64,000 nt of DNA from Antedon mediterranea (taxonomy: Eukaryota > Echinodermata > Crinoidea > Comatulida > Antedonidae). The notes below the pieces were generated by a model that saw nothing but the letters and a program-made list of their open reading frames with translations, had not been told where the DNA came from and did not search any database. Below, piece by piece: positions 33,001 to 46,561 of this stretch. The translations under genes and the position numbers were made by a program. Position 1 is the stretch's first letter, and the number at the start of each line of letters is the position of its first letter. Location of the stretch: positions 3,110,922 through 3,174,921 of the forward strand of contig NC_092678.1 in the NCBI RefSeq assembly GCF_964355755.1, read 5' to 3'.

Positions 33001-36000
33001 AAATACACAGTATGTAATAAACATTGTCTGTAAATCTTGAATTATTGGTTCAACATAAACCTATTCAGCTGACATAAATTGACCCTTGACATGCAGTCTC
33101 CATCTAATAGCATAGTTCATGTTTTACATGGCATGAATCACTCTAGTATTATGAATTATGAATTCATACATAATTTTCTTCTAAGCAATAAATTGTATAA
33201 GATCTAGGCATAAGCTCAAGGTGGACTGACCTAAGGCTGGGATGTACAGTATTAGTTAATAACATTTTTTGGTACCTGCCTAAAAAATGCCTTGCTTTAA
33301 AATGAAGAAAAAGTATTTTCATTTGAAATACAAAGTAAAATTAGAGGATTAAATTTCATATATGTATTATTAGAAAATATTATTGAAAAGGAAAAAAAAA
33401 TTTACAAATTTCTTGAATCGTTTTATCAATCTAGGTTTGTCCCCAAGGTCACGTTTTCCCCAAAGCTCTTCTTATTTCTCATCTTGGATTTGTTAAATGA
33501 CATGCAAATCTTGCAGCAAGTAATATACACTTTGTTTTCAGTTTAATATGATGTTTTTAGGTTAATGACCATTTTAATATCATTGTTCTTATTTATTAAA
33601 GTAAATTACAATTTCATGGTGGGAAGTTGTAGACAAGTACAAACGACAGGATGACACAGAAGTAAAAAATGACACGGTCATCAATTTGACGTCTTTCTTG
33701 ACATCCATAGACGGGTGAAATTCTTCGTAATCGTCATGGCTTTATGCTGGTCAAGCGTACCTGAATAATTTCATTAGGAATTCAATGAGCTAGCTTAGTC
33801 GTCTAATGAGGCTTGCTATTGTGAGAAGCACGATGAACTAGATACTATTCAAAAGTGTTGTGTAAACAGCCTTTGGAATTTTTTTTTCAATCAGTGAACT
33901 TTAATGAATGTTATTTCAAAATTATACTTCAATCATTGTTGTCATCTAATTATCATGGTGTTTATGATTTCAGTATTAGCATGATTATCTATACTATCGT
34001 GTACCATCAACCTTTGACATCATCGCCAAAAGCACCTTTGTTAACATCATTTATTTTCTCATTCTCATCATAATCATATATTCTTTTCATAATCACAAAT
34101 TTCATAATTTCATTATTCTCATCGTCAGTATCACCATCATAGTCACAACAGGATTGTCATAATTCTATATCAACATATTCATCACCGTTGCCATCATTGG
34201 CAGATTGAGAGAGATTTTAATGCAAAAGTTCAGCATTTCACCAATTTTTAGGTCCTTTGTCCCCTCCTCCCCTAACCCCCATTTCAAAATCTGGGATTAC
34301 GTTGATGATTGTCATCATCATTCTCATCATTATTATCACTATTGTAATCAATCATCTGACTCTCAATAGTACCAATTGTGTTGCTTTTACTATCAACTGC
34401 TAGTAAGGATATCATTACTGGAACAATTCAATTTAGTATACCTAATTACTGCTACAGTATCATCAACCATTGTCATCATTGAACATGCTTCAACATAATG
34501 GAATTACCCATTGATTATGGTCTAAATTACAGTCTATATGATGAAGCTCAAATATGTAGAGCCATCACAACAATCATGGTGATGTACTTTACTTTGGCAC
34601 CATTTAGCTGCTCTAATGGTAGACTTCCGGCCATTAGTGCCACATCTCTTGAGAGTACCCGTTGCATCACTAATGGCTTTAGTACTGAATTTGTAATTAT
34701 GAAGGTCTTGGAATTAAGTTAGGATTAGATTCTGTGTGACCTTGGTTCTGTATCTTGATTGGTGAAGTTCAATATTCAGAAGAGTGTTCTCTATCTTTCT
34801 TTAATGTTTGACGAAAATGAAATTGAAAGAAAGAATATTAATAATAATTTTAGAATTTTAAAAAATCACACTGATACTTTCTACTAGATCTTTAGGTATA
34901 AGTCCTCCCCAATCTCATCTCAGGCAACTTGACCAAGTGCCATAGTTGAAGGGTGTCGGAACAACATTTTTACTACAATTTTGAGGGAGGCAGTAGTATC
35001 CATTAAAGTTGTTTTTCTACAACTACCCACTGTATTTACAGAACAAGCACTCTGGCATTTTGGTTTTCAGTAACATTATCATATGATGTGAATCTGTTTA
35101 AAGTCACACCTGCAGTGTTGATATTCACTTTACAAAGTGTTTAAAACACTAGTGTCTTTTATTGTTTACCGACTGCTGTTTTAAGTTAACAAAACTAATT
35201 GAGCTCATCCCTTTAATCATATTAATACTAAATATTTGAGCTGTTCCCTGACGAAATTCTTCCAATTGGTATTCTACTTGAACTATGTTAATGAGACCTC
35301 TATCGGAGGTACAACATTAACACCAAGTCTATTCCATAATGATACACATCGTTTAACATTAATGCTCAGAGGGACAATGCCATGGCTCAGTATCGTCTCA
35401 GTAACTGATAAACGAGCCAATTTAACGATGTTAATTATTCGTTAAAAGGGAAGTAGACATTCAGTGTAGTGTATCACAAGTCATTAGTTCGGTTTTTTTT
35501 TTCAAAAACCAGCAAGCTGTTACAACTGTGTGAATAGCATCCTCTTTTGGGAAAATTCTTTTTTTTTTTAAAGAAAAAAGTGGTTTTAGCAATATCATTT
35601 TATTTTCATTATTTTATTATTAAATATTATATAAAATTTGTTCAGATATTTTTATACATATAATTGTGGTCTGACTTGCAAGGCAGAGAAGTAATGTTAT
35701 TGCCTGCCAAATTATGATGTTCAAAAAGAAACAAATTTTTCTGCAGTAACCAAAAGGTTTATACTTTAAAGATTCTTGAAAAATAAATGGATCTACGGGT
35801 ACACCCCGGGGTACACTTATTATTTCTAATCATAATAGTTAAGTATGTGGGCTGTTTTACATCATAAAGTATCATGTCCATACTAATATTGATACTGTAG
35901 TACCAATGCATACATCAGTGTTAAAGTGCATCTGTATGCTCCTGTGTCACTCATCACTAGCTCTTATTAATTAGGGTGCAGCATCGCCTTTGGCAGACAA

Positions 36001-37389
36001 TATAGCTTGTACATGTCATGTGTGTTTAGTTCAGTTACCTAATAATGATGTTGTTGAACTATGACTGAATTCTGCGAGGATAAACTTAATAATGTTGTCA
36101 TATTAATATTAACTTGAGATATAGTCATAATGTTTGAATCAAACTATAACTGTAATCAAGACATATGAAGGGGACTTTCTAATATGCTAGTAGTAGCAAC
36201 TTTTAATAAGATTTGTGATATTGATTATAAATGATAAGCTGCTCTTAAAATAAAATATTTTGGGTTTCCCAATATAACATTTTTTGTAGATCGCAATTTG
36301 ATACCACCGCACCAAGCTGCGCGCACACAATTTTATAGAATATCAATTAATTTTATAGAACCTCAAACCTTAATTTTATTTTTATTTAGCATACGTCTTG
36401 ATCAGATTGTATTTAACTTTGAATATCTGCTTTATCATCTGACCTCTTTTTAGCTTGAACCTATTACCTTGTGATTGACAACTGTGCCGTTTGCCTTCAA
36501 GTATCAATTAGACAGTATCTCTACTGTCTAACTATCACGTTTGTTCCATTAAATATGGTCGTTGTATTTGCTAATAGAGTGACCAAGTGTAATGCCATCC
36601 TAAAGTAAAGCCTTGTTTCAAATTTAACTTGCAAAAATAAACCATTCTTATATTATTATTATCCAGTTCGTTACACAACGAATAATATTAATGTCGTTAG
36701 ATGGTTGGGGGCGCAAAGTAAGCCTCGAATAGCCAGTTTAGTTTGATATCACTTCATTATTTCGTTCGGTATTCTACTTCTCAAATCCTGAGCTTTCATT
36801 GGTCGTCGGTCTACAACTTTTTCATTAGATTATATGAATACAGTTTTGACCTAGGCCTTGGTCCCATGTTTTGTCAAATCATGAATATTAATTAGTCTTA
36901 ATTAGCAATTATTACTCTTGCTATAAACATCATTTAAATTATCTATCAAATATGAATATAAAACTTAATTATTTATGACTACGATTACAAAATTAGTTTA
37001 ATATGCTCACAATTATAATTCTCACTCTGTAGATCTTATTTAATTAACTATATGTTAACCATTACAGACTTCAGGTAATTTAGAAAATTACTATACTTGT
37101 GATAAAGATTTCTTTCATATAATTAAATTATAATGTTCTATCTAGGTTATCTTTTGATAATATGGATCCTGGCGATGAGATCAAACTAATTATAGTCTTG
37201 TGTCGTATCTTCTCTCATCTCTGCAGGAGGCCTTTACTTTCAATTTAAATATCTCCGTGTAGCTTGACATAAATATTCCTTACTACTGGCACTGGGTTTT
37301 AAAATGTCATATTTAGTTGTCAAATATTATTTAAACAAATCAAATATGTAAATCAAACAGACATTGATTGAATAGTTTGATTTAAGTTG

Positions 37390-37449
37390 AAGTCATTTGC
37401 TTTATATTTAAGTCATTTGCTTTATACTTAAGTCATTTGCTTTAAACTT
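37390..37449. repeat. Three-unit 20-bp tandem repeat
   Basis: AAGTCATTTGCTTTATATTT repeats at 37390, 37410 and 37430 with one or two changes per unit. Confidence 0.9.
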
Positions 37450-38164
37450 AACATATGCAAACTGTAATAAAAATAAATAGCCAATGAAAGCTCTTTCAAT
37501 AAAATATTATATTTATATATTCCACTACACAATAATGTTTGTGAATATTATATTTTCAAGGAGTAAAAATGTGAAAATAATTTTATAGAAAATGTTTAAT
37601 ATAATTATTGTGTATGTCAGCCTTATTTTTTGTTGATAAATAAATGATATTCCACAATTTAACCCTACAAAAAAAGCCATATTTCCATTCCCGTATATTC
37701 CACTGATTGTACTATAACTATTATGTCCGGTGGAAAAGAAAAAGTATACTTATGATAATTACCAGTAGTTCTTTTCAAATATGGTAAATTCCCAAATTGT
37801 ACAAATAAAAAAACCTTTTTTAAGTTAAAAACGGCAAAAATCTACTGAAACATAATTATTAATTTAATTTAAAAAGTCTTTGACCTTGTCAATGTCATTA
37901 CTGTTAGTCTAATTGGTATTTTTGTACAATAATAATTATGCTAGATTCTGCTATTTTTTTCACAAAGAAGTCTTTTGTTTCCTTTGTTGAAGAATAGTAC
38001 ATTAAATGTAATTTAATTTATCGTAACATCTCTTTTTTTTTTTTGACATCTGGTCTGCCTTCTTAACTAGTATTATTTACGCATTAAAAAGATAAACCAT
38101 TTGTATGTGTATGTATTAAATATATGTTATAAATCAAGTAATTTGGCAGTAGATTAGTTTACAT

Positions 38165-38234
38165 TATCCAGACTTGAACCAGTCATCTCCAGGGATTAGA
38201 AACTGGACACCGCAACCACTAATCATGTTGACAG
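38165..38234 (-). mobile_element. Degenerate tRNA-like SINE head (minus strand)
   Basis: The minus strand reads GATTAGTGGTTGCGGTGTCC, then about 15 bases, then ACTGGTTCAAGTCTGG. The A-box-like and B-box-like blocks sit at tRNA-like spacing. The head differs from the SINE at 29796 and there is no shared tail, so it is either another subfamily or an old remnant. Confidence 0.45.
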
Positions 38235-39365
38235 TATGATACATTTAAAGGGATCTTTTTTTAAATTTGAGGCATCTTAAATTCCAAGAACTATATTTTG
38301 TACATCAAGGTATCTTATATTCTAATAGGAAACATCAAATAACCAAAACTTAATTTCATTGCAGTATAAAACTGAATTACGAAAACAACTTTACAAAAAA
38401 CAAGGGGCCTGTTATTAAAACGGACTTAAATTTTAAATTAATTTTAGTCAAAGATGCACTCATGATATGAAAAAAAAACTCACTACAATACTATTATAAA
38501 ATGCTTCATAAATTTGAAACATCTTCAAACTCATTGATGTGAACTCTATGTAACCTTATATAAATTTTTACGTAACTATTCTATAATTTAAAAATGTCTT
38601 TTAATTATGGATGTGGCGAAATCAAATATTAAAATATTTTTTCATATCCCATTTTCAGTTCATTTACCTTTATTATTAACATTTATTATGTAATAGTATC
38701 TAACATATATTATAGGAGAATAGAGATTGTTCTTATAATCTAAAATGCAAGAGTAAAGTAGAAAATGAATAATAATTTCTTCTTCTGCATGCTTTTAGGA
38801 AGTGTCATTGAATTATATCTGTCAATGAGTCATTGTCTTAATGATTTACGAGCTAATTCCACGCGTGCACAGATCATGCATCCCATCCAAATTCATTACG
38901 ATATCCATAGGTTTACTGGAATGGGAATATGCTTTATTAACATGGATACATGTGAATCAGTCAGTGTAATATACGGCCGGGTTGACGTGAATAATGACAG
39001 AAATAGGCTGCGTATTAAACGAGATAATGTATTGTGGGATATGTTGAAATGAATGTTAATCCTGATGGATGGAGTGATGTTGATGTATGAATAACAATAT
39101 AGGCCTACTACTGATGAATGTTATCAACATAAGAAAAGCATATTAGTATATTCCATGAGTACAGTACATATAATCGATATACAATTCTCGACATGTAAAA
39201 ACTCCTCAACTAATAGTACAGAGGACAAATTAAATGAAAAGTAGTTAACTATCTGTATTCATTAATTTTGCAGCAGAACAGATACCAATTTTTACTAACT
39301 TGGTAAAACATGCATGATTTTGTAATCAAAATGTAAAAATATCTAAATTTCTATATATTTTTCAG

Positions 39366-39398
39366 AGCTCAAAAACAAGCCCCTGAGAGCAATTCAAG
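39366..39398 (+). CDS. Candidate 33-nt microexon, phase 2-2
   Basis: A strong acceptor (CTATATATTTTTCAG) ends at 39365 and a strong donor AAG|GTAAGA starts at 39399. In phase 2 it encodes AQKQAPESNS plus AG of an Arg codon, with no stop. The split Arg end is the same as at both candidate first exons. Both splice sites are good and length is a multiple of three, consistent with a regulated cassette microexon. Confidence 0.48.
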
Positions 39399-42393
39399 GT
39401 AAGAATGTTTTTATGAACAAACTCTAAAACTTAGTCTATTTACTAATTTGTTTTTCTGCTAATCTGAAAAAGATGACACGTCAGGCGTTATCTGTCGCTC
39501 AGTCGTTGTTTCTAAGGTGTTGCTGTGATTTTTACAATAACACATTTATTGAAAGCAATACAGCATATGTTACATACATTCCGTTGGATTGATATTGTTT
39601 GTCGTTGGTCCAGGGTGTTGCGCTGGACATACCATTGCAGGATCATCTTTTATGTATCTCTGAACAATCTTTCAAACTCCATCATCTAGCACGATTTGTT
39701 CACACTTTTGTTGCACATGTTTACTGAATGTTTTAAAAGGAGCAAAAGATTTGAAATATAAATAAGTATTTTTATTATGTGTGAAAATGTTCTACTGAAT
39801 AACATTATCAGAGTATTTTTTTGGAGAATTGAAAAGGTAATACACTAATACTACTGTAGTTTAGGTTTTGTTGTTTACTTTTTCTCATGCACTGGCAGAT
39901 TTTATGATAATCTGCTCATATTTTTATCGTTTCAGTTTATTATTTCTAGAATTTATTTTATTGTTTGCTATTGTTTTTTATTTTGAGAAGTAGTAGGAGG
40001 TAAACAAAGGAAGAAACGTTTGAGTAGGTAGAATCTTCAAATGTTGTTTTCAAAAATAGCCACCACCAGAATAATGCACCAAATCCAGATCAAGGCCGCC
40101 TTCTCTTTCAAATGTTGGCTGTTGAAAAACAAAAATTACTTGTTATTGACCAAAAGTATAGATGCAATTTTAGAGCTCACGTTTCACTGTTTTGTTCTGC
40201 ATAAATCATTTTAATTTGTTGTAAATATTAATTTTCTTTAGAGACATTAATTTATTGATTTGAGGTAAATTTTGCAAAGTTCAAGAAACTCTTTATAAGA
40301 TTTGTTTGTTGTTTCAGCTAAAGAATGTTTTCTGGTGGAAATCTGCCATCTGTCTTCTTAATTTTCCTCTGTAGATTTTCGAAGATGATGAATTAGCAAT
40401 ACTCAAAATACATCTTGTGATATCGATAAAATATATATTGCTGCCCTCTATAAAAAAGGGGAAAAAAATTTACACATTTTGTTGTACTGCCCTCTACAAA
40501 TCATATTAGTATTTTTTAAGAGTATCCTTCTAAGAATGTATTTGTTGGTCTATTAATGAGACCTTTTATTATATATTGATTTTTTCCAATGTCCTTCTAA
40601 ATGAAAATTGAAATATTACATTATATTGACATCCAAAAGCTCTCAGAGGTTTTAATCAATCGATATGTACAAATGAAACCATAGTAATTGTTTTCCAACC
40701 ACTTGAAAATAATTGTGAAAAATAATGGCAATATAATTAATTTTAGTTATTTCAATTTATAAGTAAATATCCATAAAAAAAGATACAAGAAGCATTTTAA
40801 ACATTGTTGTTGATCCTCACTTTTTTTTATCAGGGGCACACACTGTCGTTAGTGGTAGAACTAAAATAAAACATTAAACAAATAAGCAAAATAATGAAAG
40901 GAAACAAAACAAAACCAACGAAAATAATTATAAATATATACATATTTAAAGCTATACTACAAACTATACACTTTAAAAAAATGGAGGATAGCTCCTAGTT
41001 GTTCCAAATTAGAAAAAAAAAAAAAAAAAATTAAATTAATTAAATTACTGTAGATCTTATAATGGTCAATCCAAACTATGAAGCATTAGCCTTTGACCGC
41101 CAGACTGTCAAACAATTCTTTTCACCGACCTTCTGGCTATGGCTAGTACTAGCCTACGCCATACAGACACTATGTTGTATTTAAAGATACACCCATAATA
41201 TAATACAGTAATAATAATTTATTGGAAACTTCATTTTTACAACAGTGGCACATTTTGATGATAAAGGTGCATCTGAATAATGCTTTAGTTTTTTATACAG
41301 TCTACAAGGTTGTCACAAATTAAACAAGGAAATTGGTGCTGCTTTAGCGGCACGCTGATACCCTTAACCTGTACACATCAAAATGTTCAGCCTAGTCTGA
41401 ATCATGCAGTATTTCTATTAATGATTCATATTATTATTAATGGATAAAAAATATTTTAAAGTTTTTCTATGTTTTGGATTTATATGATGTGGTTATGTTG
41501 AGTTTTCTTCATTACTGTCTTCAATAATCTATTTTTCCCATGATATCATGTTGGGCAGTTTAGAGTTTCGCTATGCCTATAAAATATATATCCAATCTGC
41601 CTGCAGACAGATATATCTTGTTTATATTGTTCATGATCATTTTCAAGTGTATTATGCGATACCAGTAACTGCTAGAAATTATGTTCTATAGGATCATTGT
41701 TTTGTTGATAAAATTAATAATTTGACAAAAACTGAAAAACTCGCAACCATGTTTTCATGCTTTCATAAATGACAAATTGACAACCACCTTTGGCCCTGCT
41801 CAATCATAAATCATGCTATAATAGACATTTAAAAAATAATAAAAGCATCAAAAATGTTTGGAAATCATTTTCATTAACATAAATATTTATAATGTATTCT
41901 TAAAGATCAGTATTGAATATTATAACATTTCTTTTATATGTCAAAGTACGCCAAGTACTTACAGTATCATAACTAAAAGTATTCGTAGCATACAGTAACA
42001 TCGATTTTCAGAGAGCATTGTGTGATTGTACATGCTGTGCATTTGAACTGATTGTAAGCTATTTATTTTGTTGAATCTCTCTTGTTAGCCTATCCAAAAA
42101 GTTATGGGCTTATTTCTGACTATTTGTGTTTTTATTAAGATCAGTAGGGTTCTGTAGAATCTGTTGGTATTTACACAATTTTAATATAGACTAGTTGAAA
42201 TAAATGCATGCTTTATTAATAATTTCAACATAACCATTTATGCACAATCAATTATTAACAGCTCTGCCTTCAGCATAATATTACTCAGCCATCACCATGG
42301 AAACAGGATAGAGGAAGTCATATGACTGACGTGTGATTATCAGTTTTGACCGATTGAAAAAAGTCTGAAAGAATTTTATGAAATGTGCTATTC

Positions 42394-42811
42394 ATTAAAC
42401 TGTTTCCCTGTCTCACATTCATTTTCCCCCTTTTTGAACTCATAATCTTAACTAAAAATTGTTTTTTATCCCAAACAAAAATTAATTGGTCAGCACACCC
42501 AATCCGGGTTACTAGCTGACCTCTGTTGTAGTAGAAAAAGAAGGCTCACCAATATCTAGATTATCCTATAAATATATCCTATCCTTGATATTCTGGCTAC
42601 CAAAATGAGGTGATCATGTTGACAGCCAGTCACTTTGGTAATAATAATAATAATATTTATTCGGTCATCAATGTAAAAATAACCAGGAATGAGAATAGGC
42701 TAAAGCCCAAACAGATTCTGCACTCACTCCATAGAATTTTATGAAATTTTTAGTTAAGATTATGAGTTCAAAAAGGGGGAAAATGAATGTGAGACAGGGA
42801 AACAGTTTAAT
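42394..42811. repeat. Inverted repeat, 67-bp arms 284 bp apart
   Basis: The arm 42394-42460 (beginning ATTAAACTGTTTCCCTGTCT) is repeated as an essentially exact reverse complement at 42745-42811. The interior holds a (TAA)n stretch with TTTATTCGGTCA. On the minus strand this reads as GACCGAATAAATATTATTAT, like the microsatellite tail of a LINE. GAATTTTATGAAAT lies just outside the left arm and again just inside the right arm. It may be a composite or an inverted duplication around a retroelement tail. Confidence 0.8.
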
Positions 42812-45800
42812 TAATAGGTAGCCAGTAATAAACTGCTAAATTCATAACTTTATAATTTACATCATGGACTTTATGTACAATCGTTTTTTACTCGCCATTT
42901 CCTACAGAGATGGTTTTTTTTACTAAAGTAATGTTGCCCAAATTGAACAGCAGCCGATGTGTACCAGTGAAATTGGGGCTAGCCCAGTGAGCTTAGAAAT
43001 AATAGATTGTATGATTGTCACTTGTCACTTTGTCATGAAGTTTTATATACAGGTCGACTGTCGCCATCCTTTTTCCATTGATTGCTATTGCTTGATTTTT
43101 ATCTCATTTTTGTTACATTTTCCTAAAGATAGAATACTTTTTTATACATATAATAAAATCAATCACTCTTTTGTTTTCTCAAAATAGATAACATAATGTA
43201 TATTTCTTGGGTTGTGTTAGACATACCCACAGAATTACCCTTACCTTCTTGGAGAACAATAGATCACAGCCAGCTAAAATATATTATCGGTTTATGTCTA
43301 CTCTTAAAAATATTATTTCGAACATTCATTTAATTTATTACTATGGTATATATAAAATTCATATTGTAAATGTAATAAAAAAGTACCTTTAATAAAAAAT
43401 GAAAATCCATAGATCCCCTTTTAGAATTGTTCTTACCAAATTATGCACACACCGTTTTAAAGACCACTTTCTGATTATAAATATATGATACTGTTAGTTA
43501 CCCAAACATAGAACAAACTCCAATTGATTATGAATATTAGATCTCTACAAAGAGTTCCACATAATCGTAAAATTAAATTTTCTTTTTATATTAATTTAAT
43601 GATTTTGAAGCAACAGAAATATTTATTGGTAATGAAGAATTTGACAATAAAATATCATTTTTCAAGTAGTCTGTCAGATTTTATTAAAAGTCAAATTCTT
43701 TCTTAAGCCTACAGCACTTACAATTCCTTTTAACTCTTAGTGCTGGAGATTTACTAAAGTTATGCCCGGTATTTTGACAACAAATCTTTTCCATCTCTTG
43801 CGGAAGTTTCAACTTTTCTAAACAAAGTTTTAGAAGTTTTCCATTGTTGCAGACAATAATCTGTTCACACCTACAGTTCTTTTGAAGATGATACTCTATT
43901 GTAACAGGATTTTTACAAATATATAAATCATTTTATTATACAGATAACAATTCTTTTTATTAGCATAAACACATTCAGGTACCAATATTTCTTTTAAATG
44001 AGTTTCCTTATAAGTTTAGCGGGTGAATTTTATGAATGGGAGTGCTCATAGAACTACTGTATTAATAAATTGGATGAGGAGGTAGTCCTAGTGTAGACCC
44101 ATTATGCAAATGGTGATTGACCATGTGCGTCAATGGAAGTCTGCGTTTTTATTCTTAATTGTTGATGTTTCCAAATTTGTTTTGAAATACATTGTCTAGA
44201 AATTATTTTAGAAAGTTGTTAGGCAAGATTAATAATTGACAGAATATTTTAAAATATAACCTCCTGAAAGATATACAGTATTTTAATATTTCTTTGTAGA
44301 TTATTTTTATTATGTTAAATTTTAAATATTACCTTATTATTTTGCATCTCGACATTGTTTTGAATAATTGAATCATTGTATGCAAGAGTGATGGGTGCCA
44401 ATGAAGCACGACATAACTATCGGATTTGACTTAAAATACTTTTGAATGTCTAGCCATACTTAGCAGACTTTTTTTTCTAAAATGACATTATGATAGTTAT
44501 ACTGTAGAATTGTGTGTGTGGCAACATAAACACATTACTTGCTTACTAATTAGTAAACAATCGCACGTTACTTCATTTCTTTTTTACAAACCTTACTTAC
44601 TTGTGTTTATTGCATTATTTTCTACTAATACTATATAAAATTGGTTTGAATAAAAGATGTTAAACCTGTTTTGTTTTTTTATACGTTGTTTTATAATTCT
44701 GTAATCGGCCACATCAAAGATAAAGAGAATATTCTAGATGTGTTTTTGCAGATCATCTGTAACCATTGCATGTGCATTTATGTCCAGGTCCCGTTTTCCA
44801 GGTATGCTATGTAGCACGCAGAGTTCGGTTAAGTTGTCAAATTGTACAGCTATAAATGTTGTTGATAATTATAGCTTCTTTAATTGTAAATTCTGTACTG
44901 GAGTGTTTCAGAATCATTAATCAACGATGTACACTTCTTCCTTCTCGCCTTGTGTGTAATTACGAACTTGTGACGTTTGTTATGTAAATTCTGATTTTAC
45001 GGCAGGTATATATAATCCACCTTGAATTAACATTCTGAAGTTGAGATCATGTGACTTTCTACGAGTAAAATCAGATCACATGACCTCGGTGATAATCACA
45101 AGTCATTTTACGTTGGTTTGATTGAGCCGTAACAGGTCAGCTTTTCCGAGAACACTGTAAATCAATTGTTACATTGTTGCTGACAACCATGCAGATTGAG
45201 CCGGTTGCAAAGTCCAGCCGACTCGGGATTTCTATATTTGATATCGTTTGATTTATATCTTTTGGCAAAATTGCATGTTCGAGGTTTTATCAGGATTATA
45301 CGCAAATTGTAAGTTGAATGTTACGATGAGCAATTGATACAGAAGTGCAAACACTTTCTGGAAACCATTTGCATCGGAGTAATTAATTTTTTTAAATTAA
45401 TTAACTCCTGTCTTATTTACTTATCTGCTATAGTCGTAAGTTGTTCAATATTCCTGCGTCTATTTTTCCAGCATAGTTTCAAGTTTATTGTTTTTTGATT
45501 TGTTGTTTCACATAATATAATATTAACATTTGATGAATTAATAAATATAATTGTTTGAGGACGCATTAAGCCCAGGCTTTAAGTTCGGTCCTCCAGATAA
45601 AGATATATATATGAAGGGCTAGTGTTGCCAGAAAGCTCTGCTACTTTCTCTGGCTGTTTTACTTTATCGTTTTGGTTTAGCTTTTTGCTTATATTATTTT
45701 GTATCTCTATTGAGATCCAGGCACTGATACCCACAGCATTGTCATTATTTGCAATAATTTGCTCTTGGATTTAAAAATATATATATATAATTATATGATT

Positions 45801-46517
45801 ATTTATTAAGTGAAAGAAAAAAGAAACATTTCTCCAGCATAGTCTTATAGCTTATGATGAACATAGATTGTTAAAGTATGTTCCAAGCAAGTCTTGTCAA
45901 TTTTAGGAGGCTAGAAAGGGATAAGTTCTCTACAACCACCAAGTTATAATACCTCTAATGAAATTTATAAACATCATCATTTTATAATACTACCCGTACA
46001 ATTCTTACATTGTTACTTTTTTGTGATATTATGAGGTATGATCACATGATGTTCAATAGTTACTGCTGCAGAATAGAAGTTAATGGTTCTATTAAATGGT
46101 TCCATTGCATGTGTTTTTACATAGAGATATTCTCTATGGTTTTTAGAATGTTGTGTGCGCTCTTTTCACTGTGGGGCTAAATTTGTGTTGCTAGGTATGT
46201 CCTCCTTTAAACACTGATGCTGTATTGCCAGGGATGTACTCATTATACCTTAGTGCTATAACTCACTATTAATACAACTATGATAGCCACCACTATCTGG
46301 CATTTTCTACATTAGTGTCATGCCATACATTATCACACTCATTACTTTATCTAATAATGATATGTCTTAGCGTGACCGTGGCAGTTGTCGTGTCATACAT
46401 CAGATATCTTAGAATAAAGCGTGTTAATGTGCTGCTTGGGATTTGGTAATTGCGAAACCCATGTGAGGTTCATTGTCAAATTACCATAATTTAACACGAA
46501 GCATGATGAATCTATTT

Positions 46518-46561
46518 GTGCTATGCTCATTCTCTATTCGTGCTATGCTCATTCTCTATTC
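46518..46561. repeat. Two-unit 22-bp tandem repeat
   Basis: Two exact tandem copies of a 22-bp unit containing GCTATGCTCATTCTCTATTC. Confidence 0.92.

Larger units (their letters stand above)
23634..39365 (+). other. Long introns between candidate small exons
   Basis: Apart from the small exons at 28549 and 29604, I see no supported coding sequence. Listed separately are a fold-back palindrome, a minus-strand SINE fragment, a 67-bp hairpin element, a full SINE, a 20-bp tandem repeat and another tRNA-like fragment. A (TTA)n microsatellite lies near 30620-30650. At 31911-31937 AAGCCGAATTTCCACTAGGC resembles one end of a MITE with no partner found. Frames at 34498 (74 codons), 35236 and 38765 (95 codons, hydrophobic N-terminus) lack support. 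The rest is AT-rich, with nothing I can name. Confidence 0.45.

Noticed and set aside
37201-37260. Strong acceptor CTTCTCTCATCTCTGCAG as the start of an exon
   Set aside because: In the required phase the frame stops within eight codons and no good donor follows in range.
38765-39052. 95-codon open frame with hydrophobic N-terminus
   Set aside because: No recognised domain, no promoter, splice or poly(A) support, and AT-driven composition; kept only as a remark.
45047-45085. Paired ATCATGTGAC / ATCACATGAC words as a regulatory element
   Set aside because: Two inverted E-box words in a large intron without other support are expected by chance.
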